Assembly: GCA_030770425.1 (NCBI GenBank)
Contig: JASJFT010000174.1
Coordinates: 33,837-97,836, forward strand
Source: Darksidea phi
Lineage: Eukaryota; Ascomycota; Dothideomycetes; Pleosporales; Lentitheciaceae
Length of the DNA: 64,000 bases
Direction: 5' to 3'
Positions 47,736 through 60,424 of the stretch are shown piece after piece. The stretch's first letter is position 1; every line of letters starts with the position of its first letter. The notes under the pieces are model-generated. The model did no database searches. It was not told the origin of the DNA and saw only the letters and a program-made list of their open reading frames with translations. The position numbers and the translations under genes were made by a program.

Positions 47736-48379
47736 ATGAAAGCATACTGGTTCGACAACCTCCCGGTACCCCTCCACAACCCCACTGCACCCTGTCGCGC
47801 GCATTAACCAGTGCAGGGCGACCAACGTCTCCCCCACGACTCAGGCCGCACCGTGGACCCCACTTACCTCTCTAAACTGGGCATTCTGCACTACCACTAT
47901 CCCAATGTCTCCGATGTTGATGCTATCGCCTCTCAACGCCAGTACAAGAACCGCGATGAAATTACCATATCGCCCACCACTATGGGTGACGTCTACGAGG
48001 AGAAGGTGAAAACATTTTTTCATGAGCATCTGCATGAGGATGAAGAGATCCGGTATATCCTGGATGGTGGGGGTTATTTTGATGTTAGGGGTGAGGGGGA
48101 TGATTGGGTGAGGATAAAATTGGAGAAGGGGGATTTGATGATTATGCCTGCGGGAATTTATCATCGGTTTACTACCGATGAGCAAAATGTAAGTGCAATA
48201 TTTGGAGTTATTCCTTTTTTGTTGGGGGAGATGTTGACGACTTGCAGTATACGAAGGCTATGCGCCTGTTCAAGGAGGATCCGAAGTGGACACCGTTGAA
48301 CCGTGGCGATGAGACGGACAAGAACAAGTACCGACAGGAATACCTGAGGATGAGGGAGACTCTTGCCGCGGCGACCTGA
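47736..48379 (+). CDS. adi1: Acireductone dioxygenase (methionine salvage)
   Basis: A cupin enzyme that converts acireductone to the 2-keto acid of methionine and formate when iron is bound, closing the methylthioadenosine salvage cycle. Three exons (47736-47765, 47817-48188 and 48248-48379) give 177 residues, the usual size. The first exon encodes only [10 protein letters not shown], a typical family start. The metal site is [20 protein letters not shown]: His-x-His plus Glu, with the second-half His in [34 protein letters not shown] is also characteristic. The C-terminus reads [20 protein letters not shown]. It should act in cytosol and nucleus. All splice sites are canonical. Confidence 0.95.
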
Positions 48380-49071
48380 TCTACGGCTGGCGATTTGATG
48401 CCTTACAAGCGTCACCTTTCGCGTTTCCAAAAGTGGCACGACAGTAAGATATACGTATTTTCAAATCTTAATACAGAGACCGTTCAATGATTCTTCATAC
48501 CAGCCAGTTCCAGTGCTTCGCGCAGTCTCTTGCTGTCAGTCCTTATCCATGTCAGTCGCACTCTGTAGGGATATGTGTCGTACGAAGTACCTCAAGCAAG
48601 CGTGGAACCGTAGTTTGCCCCCCACAAGCCTCGCGACGATCACGCCCCAAATATCGCTCATCTCCGAATCAGGCTCAGTCCCATAACATAGCACACAAGT
48701 CTGGCACGCGCTACGCCCTCTTTCACGAGGCTCGGGCCGTCGCCCTCGCAGTCATGCCGTGACACCTCAAGTAATCACAGGCAATGACTGCAACCAACAA
48801 CCGTCTTGCGTTTCAAGGTATTCGGGACGAAATGCCTTTTTGTGTCACTTTTTTGGGTTATTTCGCGAATTTGACGACGCGATGGCTGCTACCCATTCGA
48901 TAGCACACAAGTCCTCCCTATCAGCTACGCAAACGACATCTGCAGCTTGTCCATCATCCACCGTCGAGCACACCGCTTGCCACTCCCTTAAATCCAGTCC
49001 AAGCCACCAGGCACTTCCCATATATTTGCCCCGATCATCAATCTTCCCACTTTCCTTACACCTAAGTTGCT
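48380..49071. other. Intergenic, no gene supported
   Basis: About 690 bases. A CATATATTTG element near 49018 and a C/T-rich leader precede the next possible start. Nothing else was recognised. Confidence 0.45.
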
Positions 49072-49642
49072 ATGTCTGCTTTCTCAGATCCCCCCTTCCC
49101 TCGGCGTTCCAACCGGCCTTCCCGCCCCACCCGTCCGCTCCAAACACAGAACACCCACCACAAGTATCGCTATAACCGATCCTACTGCTACACAGTCCCA
49201 GATCGCGGGCAACAATAACAAAGAGCTCTATTACACGGACTCTAGAGACATTAGTACCCACGGCTTCGACTCCATCGGCGGCTATCCTCATGACTTTCAC
49301 CACTACCACCCTAAGCAAGATGCCCACGACTCCGGCTCCCTCGTAAACACCATCGCCGCCATGGACACACCCACACATCTAAGCTTGAACACGCAAACAG
49401 TCCCCATTACAGTACCAGCGCATTCCGCACACCGCCTCCCCCGCAACTCCATCCTGGTTCTCCCCTCAAACCTAGCATCCATCACAGCCCACATCAGAAG
49501 TCGAGCCCAGCACATCGAGACCGTCAGACTAGCCACTATCAGCACTATGCGCCTCCGCGAAGCTGTGATGCAATTCCTCGGTCCCACCGCGGAGCAGTAC
49601 AATAGCGATGTTCAAGTGTATGCGAAGTGTAGGGGCAGTTGA
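49072..49642 (+). CDS. Hypothetical protein, exon structure uncertain
   Basis: Not recognised. An ATG at 49072 opens MSAFSDPPFPRRSNRPSRPT but ends after 48 codons. A different frame is open across the same stretch to 49642. Inside it, an ATG at 49361 lies in an ideal context (GCCGCCATGG) and would give 93 residues with a helical C-terminus (TISTMRLREAVMQFLGPTAE). A short intron could join the two frames, but I could not find one of normal length that keeps the frame. A glycine/arginine-rich frame (49639-49986) follows. The region may be a small fungal-specific gene. Confidence 0.3.
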
Positions 49643-50308
49643 TGCAACCTAGTTTGGATGTTCGCGTCAATGACATTCCCGAAGTATCTCAATCGCGCAC
49701 CCGCACCAGCGAGATTGAATCCAAAATTGATCTAAGAGGAGGCAGACAGGACTATGTGCTGGGCCGTGGTATTCCTACTAGGGACGGCGGAGGGGGCGGC
49801 GTGGGAGGCAGAGGTGGAGCGGGGACGCATTTCGGCGTGCTAGATTCCGCAATGCACAGAGTCAGAGCAAGAGTTGGGAAGCATGAGGACTATGGAATGA
49901 GGGACCATAACTTTGACATGGGCGATTATGGGTTCGCGGTAAGGGTTGCGGCAAGGATTGCGGCAAGGATTGCGCGGTGGATTTGAGTTATATTCTCGTG
50001 CAGTGAGAGACATGGAAAGGGTATTAGTTTTTCTTCTTTTCGCACGCACAGCGCGTGGAATGAGATGGCCTCAACGGCGCCGCTAAACCGCTAAACTTTT
50101 ACGCTTGCAGTTACTCAATTCGTAGGGTCGTTAGGATCGTGCCTGAAACTCCAAAAGTCGCTCCGCCGGGTTGCTTCTATGTAATTCTCACTTCAAGGCT
50201 TATCGACAACAACACGGTTTACCACCACCTCCACAAATGCTATTCCATGTTTCGTTTCCACCTTGTCTAACGCCTAGTGCTATGCCAAAGAAGATGAGAA
50301 GTGATAAT
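49643..50308. other. Intergenic or gene tail before hsf1
   Basis: Contains a glycine-rich open frame (49639-49986; GGGGGVGGRGGAG, later near-repeats of VAARIAARIAR) of doubtful coding status. The rest is the hsf1 3' flank. Confidence 0.35.
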
Positions 50309-52627
50309 TCACTTCCGCCTCCTTTTCGGGCTCCGCTTGACTCTACTCTCATCCTCCACCTCCTCCACTGTGGCTGTCGGACTCGTCACCGGAGAACCAA
50401 CACTGTCCACCCTATTATTCGCACCACTGACCCCCAGGTTCCTGCTATTTTCCGTGCTCTCAAAGTTGAATGCGTCCCCGGCACTAGCACCAGCACTAGC
50501 CCCGGCATCGTAGTCCCCAACATCCGAAAGGTGATAGTTGAGATCTGGAAGCGTAGGATCTGGACCTTGCCCGTCTTGATCATTAGTCGTAGAGTTGGGA
50601 AAGAAGTCATTGTCTTGGACAAACGAGTCGAGATCGAGATCATAAGAGCCAGGGTCACCGAGCGCGGCATTGCCGAAATAGGAGGTTTCCGAAAGACCAG
50701 GGATCTGGCCGCTAGGACTAAGAGGCTGTAGACGAGTATGTAGACTTTGCACGCGAGAATTCTGTTGTTCAGACATCTTTTGCAAAAGGTCGAGCTGTGC
50801 TTGCGTCTCAACGAATTGGTCTAGGTTTGGCACGGGCGGAGGTTCTGGGTTCACAAGAGCGTTGTTGGTGTTGTTGGCGAGCGCGCTGTTGGGTGAAGCG
50901 GCAGACGTATTATTGGCCATCAATGAGAGTACGTCATTGCGTTGTTGTTGAGTCAGCGGCGTCTGTCCATGTTGTGTTTGGTAGTTATTCAGTGCAGCGG
51001 GTAGGTCGGCTTGTGGTGCTTGGCTGAACTGTCCAGTGTGCGCGTTGGCATTCTGGATTGCTGACATGATCGCATCAGTTTCGGGGAGAGACGTGGAGGG
51101 CAATGGAGATTCGGTCTCGACCTTGAGTGGCACCGTGGAATTGCTGTCTCTTACGGATTGACCGTAGCTGGGAGGAGTTCTTGAAGGGGGCGCGGATGAC
51201 TTGAAAATTGACGGTCTACTCGCTGGCTTCACTATCGGGCTTGTTGCTGCTCGGATAGGGGGACTGAGGGTCGCTGCGCGTGTAGCTGTTGAGAGAGTAT
51301 CCTTCTGAGCAGGAGCCGGAAGTAACGCAAGAGGGCGTTTGGCCCTGGGCATTTGCGGTGATTTATTCATGAGTGGTTGAGTATAGTCGTTTATATCGAC
51401 TACATTCCCATGAGGCGGCTGCGCAGGCATGGCCGCACCAAACATGTCAGCAATATTGACCCCGTTGTTGTTACCTTCAAGACTCCGGTTGTAGAAGGTA
51501 GCGAGGAAGGTGAGGATTGCATTGATTGAATTTTCGTGCCGATCGTGTAGTGTCTGGAAGGCTGTCGCTTGTTGGTATAACTGCTCGTTCTGCCTTCGTA
51601 TCTGACCAAGAACACTTGATATAGCCTTTTGCTGGTGCTGCAATGTTCGCACTTCTGCTCGTAAACTGTTATATTCCGCTCTCGGTATCATCGCCATCTC
51701 TTCATTTCCTCCTCTCACTGCTATATCTTCCGCATAACCTCCACCGCCATCTGGTATAAATTTCCGATCTTCGTCGCTGTCACCGTGTTTCGCATCATCT
51801 TGATTCTTCCGCTTCGCTCCTGCCGGTGCATTTTTAGGCTTCTGGATGAGCCACAGCAATTCCGGTCGGCCGCGCTTGAAGTACTTGTTGTAGTATTCGC
51901 TCGGGGCCTTCGCTTTTGTCTCGCTCGCCTTCATCGAATTGTCTGACAGGCCGACCTTCTTGTGGAATCCGTACATGTTCAATTGTCGGACGAACGAAGC
52001 ATAGTTTTTGTGCTTGAAAAGCTCGGGGATGAGGGTCCTTGCAAACTCATCTTCATCCAGGACGATGAAGGAGGTGCCGTCCTCTGACCAGCAGATCAAG
52101 TTCGTGTTATTGCCGTTGTCGAGAAAGCTACCATATTCAGTAATGAACTTCAGAGAAAGTTAGTTGACTTACCTGCTCAATTTCTGGACGAAAGGCGGTA
52201 TCTGCTTCCTCTTAGACTGTGCCTCCTTCTTCGCGATAACCGCCTTCCGCTCCAGCTCCTCATCGTCGTCAGGGGCCTCCCAAGTGCCCGCCGGATCGGG
52301 ATCGGGATATGAATCCCATGCGTTCCGAGCTCTTGCTGCTAGCTGTTGGTTCGTGTTCCGTCTGACTAGCTGGCCTGCGCCCGCATCTGCACTGCCATTC
52401 AACCCATCTAGAGATACCACGCGGTTATGTGCCGACGGCTGGCCAACGTTGGCCGCCAAGTTCAGCTCATCATAGAAGGCCTGGGATGGGTCGCCAAACC
52501 CACCCATGTCACCTGATGAATGGTCATTCCAGCCGCTCATGTACGTATCCGTCGGCAAATTTCCGGTATCTTGGTATGTGTTCTCGATTGGCGATGCGCC
52601 CGGTGCGCGCCTTTTTCGACTCGTCAT
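50309..52627 (-). CDS. hsf1: Heat-shock transcription factor HSF1
   Basis: The trimeric regulator that binds nGAAn repeats and controls chaperone genes; usually essential in fungi. Two exons (52627-52173 and 52127-50309) give 757 residues. The DNA-binding domain begins PPFVQKLS just before the 45-base intron and continues SFLDNGNNTNLICWSEDGTS, FARTLIPELFKHKNYASFVR and QLNMYGFHKKVGLSDNSM (about residues 145-250). Heptad repeats for trimerisation follow (about 300-360; LRAEVRTLQHQQKAIS and IRRQNEQLYQQATAFQTLHD). The rest is low-complexity, rich in N, Q, P and S, with acidic activation-type patches (about 660-720), and ends in a basic KRSPKRRRK. The N-terminal 145 residues before the DNA-binding domain are typical of fungal, not animal, HSF1. 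HSE-like sites upstream suggest autoregulation. Confidence 0.95.
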
Positions 52628-53593
52628 CGCTTCACCACAAATGCGCGCCGCAGGATTAGGAAGCGATTCGCAACCGTAAGTTATGTACCCTAGCTGGAGA
52701 GCAGCGGTAGTCTAGTAACCAAATCAATTGACCAGGACGTACAGCAGCGCTAGGCCGAACTGCAGAAGGCGCGGGGTGTGAAGCACAGGTTGCGAAATGA
52801 CGGAACCGCTGAGTACAGGTAAGCTGAATATGCCGAGTCTTGCAGTCGCAGTGAGAAGAGATTGTGTGACTGTTCCGGAGAGAGAGAGGGCTGTAGCGCT
52901 GTTTTTGTATTGCCAGCTCCAAGCTTGTTGTTTGCAGCGGAAGTGTCTGGATCAGTAAAACCGATATGTGATGATTTCCAAACACCTTTCACGAGAACAA
53001 AGCGGAACAAAAGGACCTCGGGCACAAATGGGTTGGGGTTGGAAGGGCTTTCTGGAAGGCGGCAGTGAAGCGCAGAAGGGCGGAAAGGCTCGCGAATGCG
53101 TTGTTGGCGGTTTCGGTGCAACCTAGTGGCAGCCTCGCGAGGTGTGGTGGGCTATTTCTCCGCGCATGGGTGGGGTGTGTGCGCGCGGTGAGAGGAAGGT
53201 CAGTAGCGGGGTGATGTCGAGTTGCAATTGTTACCCTGGAAATGCGATGATTGAACGATGAGTTCACTGCCCGCCAAAGTGGAGAATGATTTCTCCGAAC
53301 GCCGAACCTTGCTTACATGACTCGCGGAGGACTTTGGCCCAATTGGTTACAGCGCAGACTTGTTTGCTGCTCACATACAGTGCATACAAGCAGTATCTAG
53401 TACGCTTGGTCCAGAATAACTTCAAAAAGATAGCAATCGCGGGTCTCCGACCGATAAAAGATTGTTACTTTACCGACTTCTTTATGCACACCACATGTGC
53501 AGATCGCCCTTGGCAAAAACTCCTTTATGAAGGGCATCATAGACACTAGCAGCTAACATCTATCCGTACACTATCATGAATTCTGAAATATGT
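52628..53593. promoter_or_regulatory. hsf1 upstream region with HSE-like sites
   Basis: At 53050-53057 TTCTGGAA is a two-unit heat-shock element, with a further GAA at 53042-53044. A weaker TTCACGAGAAC-type site lies near 52988. These could let HSF1 bind its own promoter. The rest of the 966 bases up to the convergent 3' end of the macrodomain locus holds no supported gene. Confidence 0.35.
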
Positions 53594-55079
53594 CTATGTC
53601 TTTTTGGCCGTCCTCTCAGCAGCATTCAAACCATTCGCGCTTCCCCTCCTAATCTCCCTCGTCCTTTGTGCAAACCACACAATCTCGTTCCTTGGGAGTT
53701 TCCTCTTCACCACCAGACTATCATCCTTCTCTTCAAAATCTTCATTTGACTCCTCTGGCGCCTGCGGGTTGACAAGTCGTCTATCGAGCTTCGTCCAGCG
53801 CCGCTCTGGCGGCTGAAATGATGGCTGGGAGGGACTTGCGCCTGGGCTTAGCGAGGATAGAGCAGAACTGGGGATTTGTGAGATGGACGGGTCGGAGAGG
53901 GGGCTGGAGGCCGAAGTAGGAGCATCAAGGAAAGTGTAGTAGTCATCGATATTGATTGTTGAGAGGCCGGAGATGGAGAGATCGATATCTTTGGGCGCCG
54001 CGTCTCCCGGCGTTGAATCTTGAGCGCCTTGCTGGCTTTGAGCAAGGCGTTGGGGTTGTTTAGCGATATCTAGATCCTCTACCCCCGACGAGAGGAGGTC
54101 GGCGTCTTCACTCGGACCAAGCCTCGGACTTAGTTCCCGCTCAGACTCACTCCTTTCTTCTGCTTCTCCCTGCTTTGTATCCCTGAACTCCCTGAATGAA
54201 GGTTGTTTGGCGAGCGCTGGATCCACATCTGACTTGTTCCTCACTACCCATGTCTCATTACTACCAAAGACCATATGAACGAGGCCAAGGGCTTTCAAAT
54301 CCTCCACTGCTATAGCTACCTATTCTACATCTGCGTCGAGAACCTCAATGAGTTGTCGTTGGTGGAGGCCTGCGTTGGGCTGCTGGAGCGTTTCTAGATG
54401 TACAAGGATCTTCTTGCACAGCAGGAGAGAGGAGTTTGGCAGGGCAGTGCTATGAGGTGACTCAAGAGGTGGGGGATCGCAGTGATGTAGATGCTGCTAT
54501 GAGAGGGGAGATGCGGCTTCGAAGGTCTCTTGACTCATCCGCCTCCTCAAGGGTGAATGGAGAAGTTCGTCTGGCGTCTTTGGGGTCATGCGTTGGGATT
54601 GAGGGTACGTCCGACTCGCTGAGCTCTGTACGTTGCGTATCGGAAGGTTGTTGCGCGCTCCGGTGCTCCATGTGCGGCGGATTATTCTTCGCGGCATGGA
54701 GCAATCTTCGGAATACTATGCGGCGATCTGCCGGACCGCGATGTTTTAGCATGACATGGTTGCTAGACTGTATGACGGCTTCCTCGAACGTTCGGGCCTT
54801 GGCGATAATGACCTCTGAGGTGCTGAACGATTCGATTTGTACGAGTGGTGGGAGCTCTAATGAAAGAAGAGGCGTTTGCGTCTCTGTTGGATGTTCTGTT
54901 GCGTAAACGTGGAGTTTGCCGGGAAAGATGTGGATGGATGCTTCGTGAGACTGCAGCGGCTTCCAGAATAGCGAATTATCTGGCCATACGTGTACGGAAG
55001 CGAAAGCCTTCTCGGGCTCTCTTGGAATGGTGATTTCCGCATTGTGTATTGTCACGCCTGGTGAGACATCTCCGATACT
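53594..55079 (-). pseudogene. Interrupted 3' continuation of the macrodomain gene
   Basis: Sequence directly after the TAG at 55080-55082 stays open in the same frame to 54462 (from SIGDVSPGVTIHNAEITIPRE onward) and has no ATG for about 110 codons, so it looks like a continuation and not a new gene. Near 54450 the coding potential switches frame to SSLLLCKKILVHLETLQQ, a probable winged-helix segment. A second TAG near 54320 interrupts it before VAIAVEDLKALGLVHMVFGS. The last part (to 53594) is disordered and then RWTKLDRRLVNPQAPEE and LPRNEIVWFAQRTREIRRG, a pattern found at C-termini of other fungal signalling-type proteins. Either this is a truncated, decaying tail or unusual introns remove the stops; I found no convincing intron. 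Confidence 0.6.
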
Positions 55080-58000
55080 CTATTTTTCTTCTGGTAGTCC
55101 CCGCCATGGCTTGTTAGGACCGACAAAAGGTCTACTGCTGTTCTCATCCCGGGAACTTTTCTCCACGGCCGTGAGTAATCTCCAGGATAAGGGAAACTCC
55201 GATGGGATTTCAACGCGGACTCTCCGTCCATCGTCAAGCTCGGTGGAGTGCACAGACGAATCGGCTTCCATGTAGAGATATTGTAGGACATTCTGGGCGG
55301 CTGCGTGGCCATCCGCGCACGAGTGCCCTACTTGGACCGCCCTGTGGATATCGATGCACTTAGAGCAACCACGGACGTGTCTTTCAAACTGATCTAAGGC
55401 GTTCTTCTCTACGGCCTCCAGTGGTCGCTTCGTTGGCGTGACGGGTTGCGTGTCAGATTTGACGCCGCGGAATGCTTCGCCAATGGAACTGAATGCTCGT
55501 TCCGACGGATCGGATGACTTACCAGAGGCTGGAATGTTGATAGGTTGAGAAGAAGGGACACCGTGACGAGGTAATGCCTTGTTAATGTTGAGGTCGATCG
55601 GTGGGAAGTAAACGGGGAGCAGTGACTTGTAAATGTCCTCATCGGTGGACGTGAACACGACGAATACTAGAAATGATAAGTAAGAAAATCTGGAAAGGTA
55701 CGATAAGATTCCTACCAATCTTTTCAATGCTGGTGAACTCCACCGACTCCAAGAATCCTTTTACTTCTTCCATGGCTAGCGACGCTGAGTCTCGGATCGG
55801 ATAACTGAGCATTCCTCCTCCAATCGTGGGTATGGCTATGGAGGTCGCCTTGAGGGAAACAGCTGTGCGGAGGATTGTCCGGTATATCTTGCGCAGGACG
55901 TCCTTCCCGCTCGAGTGATATTCCATTGGAGCCACAACATGAAGAATATGCCGGGCCGGCAGTAAATAACCCCTGGTAAGCTTGACCGTTCCCTCCTCGC
56001 AAGGACCGAAACTGGCACATTCTTCCACCAAGTCAACACCTAGGCGCCGTCAGTTTACACACTAACTATGAGACTATTGAATACTGACCTCCTCCGAGCT
56101 GTATTGTCTTATCAAGATTCCCTATTCCCCCAAAAGTAGCATCGGTAGAGTTTACAATGCTATGGAGATTAGAATGAATGTATGTGGATGATGTAAAATC
56201 TTACATGTCGACCTCTAGCCTCGTGATGTCTTCCCTGACTAGGCCTACGATATGGTTGATCCGGGTAGAGGAGATTGCAGGCGTCTGTTTTTGCTCGAGT
56301 TCGCCCATCTGATACAGTCTAGTTATCGACTGAAGTTGGTGGGATCTGATTACATCGGTTGTAGTCGGTATGTTTTCGCTTTGCTGGAATTGTCTCATGT
56401 ACATAATTTCGTCGAACTGAGACCGAACTCTGTGATCGCCTTTGCCTGTTTGCTTGAGTAGCCAGCTTCCGAGTCGGAGGGACATCGAGCCCATTTCGAA
56501 CGGTTCTTCGGCGTCTCTAAGACGAGGTTAAAATATCGAGAACGACAAGCTTGCTTGACATATTGCTTACATAACGAGTGTATCTTCAAGACATTGTGCA
56601 AACTCCTGACACAGCTCTAGAAGCTGAATCAGACCAAGGCCTTGCCGTGTCTTCATGTGGGAGCTGTAGGATTGCCATATAACCTCATAATCCGGTTGAC
56701 CTGACATAGGTTTTTCTTTCCCTAGTTCTATGAGCCCGGTGATGCTTCTGCAAACAGCATCCATGACGTTACAAATCTGCTGGATATTTGCTGGTGCCCG
56801 GTCTTGCAGGTCGATAATCGCCTCTTCCGGTTCTAGCAAAGCTTCCATCAGTGAACGTAACACTGGCAAAATCCCAATGAGCACGTCCAGAGCGCGGTGA
56901 CCGCTTGGAAAGTCAACTTTATGATCGACAAAGTCGCTCAAGTCACGAACGACCGCCTCGACCTTGTCGTGAGCAATTATGAGTTGTGCGCCTAATTTCG
57001 CATGACTTCCGAGCTTCGGTTTGGATCCGCTTGGCACGGTGGTCTCGATATCTCCATGTGTGGGCGGAAAGAAAACAGGCAAGAAATCCATGAAAGCCTT
57101 CTCTTCGGCAGTGTTGTAGGCCACGAAGATTATCTTCTCGAAAGAATGGCCTGGATGCTTATCGAGGAAGCCGCGTACTTCGCGAAGAGCCACTCTAGCA
57201 GCTACTCGAGTTGGGAACCCATTGCCACCCGCGCCGAGAAGCGGGAGAGCGACGGTCTTCAGTCCATTGAACATCGCAAGCGCCAAAGCGCTCTGATAGC
57301 ATTCCGAGAGTTTGTCGTACCTACAGTTAGGAGTGTGGAGTCAGTACAGTTCGACACATTTGGTGTCCCTCTCGGGTCAGACAGATGTAGCACCAATTTT
57401 TTTTTTGAAGACATCCAAACATAAGCATATGGGTTCATAACAGGAGTACCTACTGCCTCATTCCTTCCCAGCCTAAGTGATTAGGTGTGGCCACGTGAAT
57501 GATGTTGGCACTCGGTAGCTGATAGCCTTTCGTGAGAGTTGCTTGGCCAGACTATGGATTGTTAGCAGATAGTAAGGTACCATGGCAGCGCGCTCCTTCG
57601 CATGAAGCGTAGATGACCTACCTTCATCTTACTAAGACCCTTGGTCTCCTTCTGGAGCATCGGTCCAGCGGCTTTGTGCACCGAATAATTCAGCGTGGTA
57701 CTATTTTTGGTCATCTTCATGGACCGATTTGTGCTATTAACAATCGCATCCACGCTGAGCAGTAGTATATTACAGCAGTCAAAGGAAATGATCTGATTGT
57801 AAGTGTCATTGGGTGCATGGGTTTGTTCTCGCTGCAATAGTATACCAGACCGATAGAGAGAGTGTATAGTCGGGATCTGACTAGCTGATAACATTGGTGT
57901 CTCCTCCTCTGTCTCGTGCTCGCTGTAAGATGGTCCAGATGAAGCGAAGGAGTCACTTTCAGATTCGATTTCGTCAGAACCGGATTTAGGTTGATGAGAT

Positions 58001-59943
58001 TTCGACTTCTCAGCTTTTTCTTCTTGTGGGAACAATCTGAACCTTAACGAAGGTTTGTCCTCCACTCGAGCTACATGTTCATCGACCTTAGTTGGTGTTC
58101 CGTCCGCGCCAACGTCTTCGAGCTCCTCGTTTTCGGTGCGTTTGCTCGAGAACAGAATGTCTAGCCTCTCTTGCCGGGCATCGGGGAGACTACGGAGAAG
58201 CTCTTCGGACAATGCTTGGGAGGGTATCGTCGCATGTGGCCCAGTAGTAGATGATACCAACTCGGGCGCAGGAGACTGAGCACTCGTATCCAGCCCCATA
58301 CTCTCTATCTCTTCGTCGTCATCGTCATCACTTAGGGGAGGAACGTCACCTGTGTCTTGAGATCCACTGCTATCGGTCCTTCCACGTGGTGCCCGCGAGC
58401 TTGCATAATCTCCATCATTGTCGGAATTTGTGGGTAACGCAAAGACAGCAATTCTTTCTAAATGGTTGGCTAGATGATTTTGAAAGTTCATACCTTCCAT
58501 ATTTGCTTGCGCGTAGCAAATCGGACAGATGGGGCGCGTATCAACGGTGGACGTTTCGCCCACGTTGACGATGCTGTCCAACTGGCTTTCTGGGAAGCTG
58601 TCGCCGTGGTGTTGTTGAAGATGGCCTCGTAAGCCATCCTTTGATTTGTATACTGCAGTTGGGTGCTCTGGACATCTCCAGGCTTTGCGGTGACCAGCTT
58701 CGTGTTGTATCCACTCTTTTCGGCTTCGGAACAACTGATCAGGGAATTCACATTCCTCATAGGTGCATACGTAAGGCTGCAGATCTTGGAGGACGTGTGT
58801 TTTCCAAGGTCGTCCTCTCCCATAGCGTGCGGGGCAAATGATGAAGCAGTATGGGCATTCAAAGTCCTTCTCCCTATCTGCAGCTTTTGGTGGCGGCGGG
58901 AGTTTGATGCTCCTGCCCGTAAGATCTCGTACCGTCGTGGCATAACTGGTGACCGACTTCGAGTCGACAATTTCATCCAAGGATTGGTGGTGATGTGTGA
59001 CTTCTGTTCCCGAGAGCAGCGTTTTTCCAGTCTTTTGGCTAGGTGCTTCACACAGGATTTTCAGGATGGGGAATTCGGGTTGCGCCTCCAGAGTGTCATC
59101 TCGATGCGGGAATTCAGGGCGCTCAAGCGGTGGATGAGCTTGAGGATCTTCGAGCAAAGTAGACACGCCCAGCTTCTCTCGGTGGCGAGACCAGTATTTG
59201 AACTGCCGTCTTCGAAGCGTAACTGCCCGAGCGAGGCGATTTACAAGGATACCTCCGTCATGCTGTGCTTCGCCTGCTTGGGCAAGAGACGCGTGCACCG
59301 TCCTCAGATGTCTCACTAGTTCTTGCGTATGCTGGAGATCGAAAGCCGCATACTGGTCAAGGATATCGACGCCAGTTTCAGGATCCTTCGGCTGGTAGGA
59401 AGCTGCCCTGAGTGATCTTGATTTGATAGTCGGCTGCCGTATGCGGACACTAATCTTATACAGGTTGTCGATGATATCCTGGACCTCTCCAAAGCGCATC
59501 TCAAGCTCCGTTCTCGGACCCCCAGTGTCGCTGTTATCGTCTTCATCTTCACTAAAGAAATCATCATCCTCTTCGTTGTCCTTTTCCGGCTTCGGCTGCT
59601 GTTCATAAGGCAGGCGAGCGCCAGAGACAATTGCAAGTGCTTTTAGTGTCAGTGTTCAATTTGTCGGATCGATCGGGGGTTTCGTACCCGCAGTGAGATT
59701 CTCCTCGAGCTCCTGCAAAAGCTTCAGGACGTTACTCGAAAGGAGTGGAGAGTCGCGTAGTCGGTAGTCTAAGGAACTGTGGCCCTTTTGAAGCGCGCCC
59801 AAATTTCCGGACCAGACTCGCAATCTTCCAAACTCATCCTGAAGCGCCTCGTGATCTAACGCATGACTGGTTTGGGAAAGCCTGTAGAGGAGCTCTTGGA
59901 ATCCTCGTACATTTGCCGCTGTACCGAGTCTGATCGCGGACAT
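55080..59943 (-). CDS. C2H2 zinc-finger protein with two macrodomains
   Basis: A large fungal-specific protein of unknown role. Eight exons (59943-59688, 59639-57622, 57551-57454, 57320-56571, 56516-56205, 56159-56089, 56039-55716 and 55666-55080) sum in frame to 1471 residues. Residues 1-85 form a helical domain (DEFGRLRVWSGNLGALQKGH, SSLDYRLRDSP) shared with other fungal C2H2 proteins. An acidic linker follows. Cys/His pairs at about 347-480 (FECPYCFIICP, YVCTYEECEFP, CPICYAQANMEGMNFQNHL) are zinc fingers. Macrodomain 1 (about 705-885) has VDAIVNSTNRS and LPLLGAGGNGFPTRVAARVA but lacks the glycine loop. Macrodomain 2 (about 1140-1300) keeps IIVNSTDATFGGIG, LGGGVDLVEECASFGPCEEG and IPTIGGGMLSYPIRDSASLA. 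The end has HVRGCSKC. Macrodomains bind ADP-ribose, so reading or removing ADP-ribosylation is likely. Translation stops at TAG 55080-55082, with coding potential beyond it. Confidence 0.85.
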
Positions 59944-60424
59944 AGTCGACAGCACATGGTGCGCCGACGAGATCAGTCGAAAGAGATGACAAGTACAACT
60001 ACTGACGCCTATCAGGCTGCGATTTGTGAGGTGCGCAGTAGATGTCAGATGAAGCGGCGCTAAACCACCAGTTGGTCCGAGGTGGGGCTGAGATCACGAA
60101 CTCGAGGATGGATGACTGATGCCTTCCGCCGTCACCACCACGGCTTTACTCGCATGTTCAATGTCTTCGTAGGTTTTTTATACCATGGCTAGGGCCTTGA
60201 CGACATCTCCTAGCACCTAGTTTATCCCGCGGTTCCTTGAACTTCTGCATACCCCGCCGTTCGTATACGCGACGGACGGAGAATCCTCCGGGGCCAATCA
60301 CACCCAAAAGTCTAGCAGGACAGGTGGTCTGCACAGACAAGTTAAATCCCAGCCGTTTCGTCAGACGTGGATGAGAGGTGTAGTGTGAAATTGGTTCCAT
60401 GCGTCCGCGCATCTCGGGGCAGCA
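59944..60424. promoter_or_regulatory. Shared divergent promoter of the macrodomain/DUF7580 pair
   Basis: About 480 bases between two divergent start codons. No TATA box or clear palindrome was recognised. The small distance makes co-regulation plausible. Confidence 0.45.
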
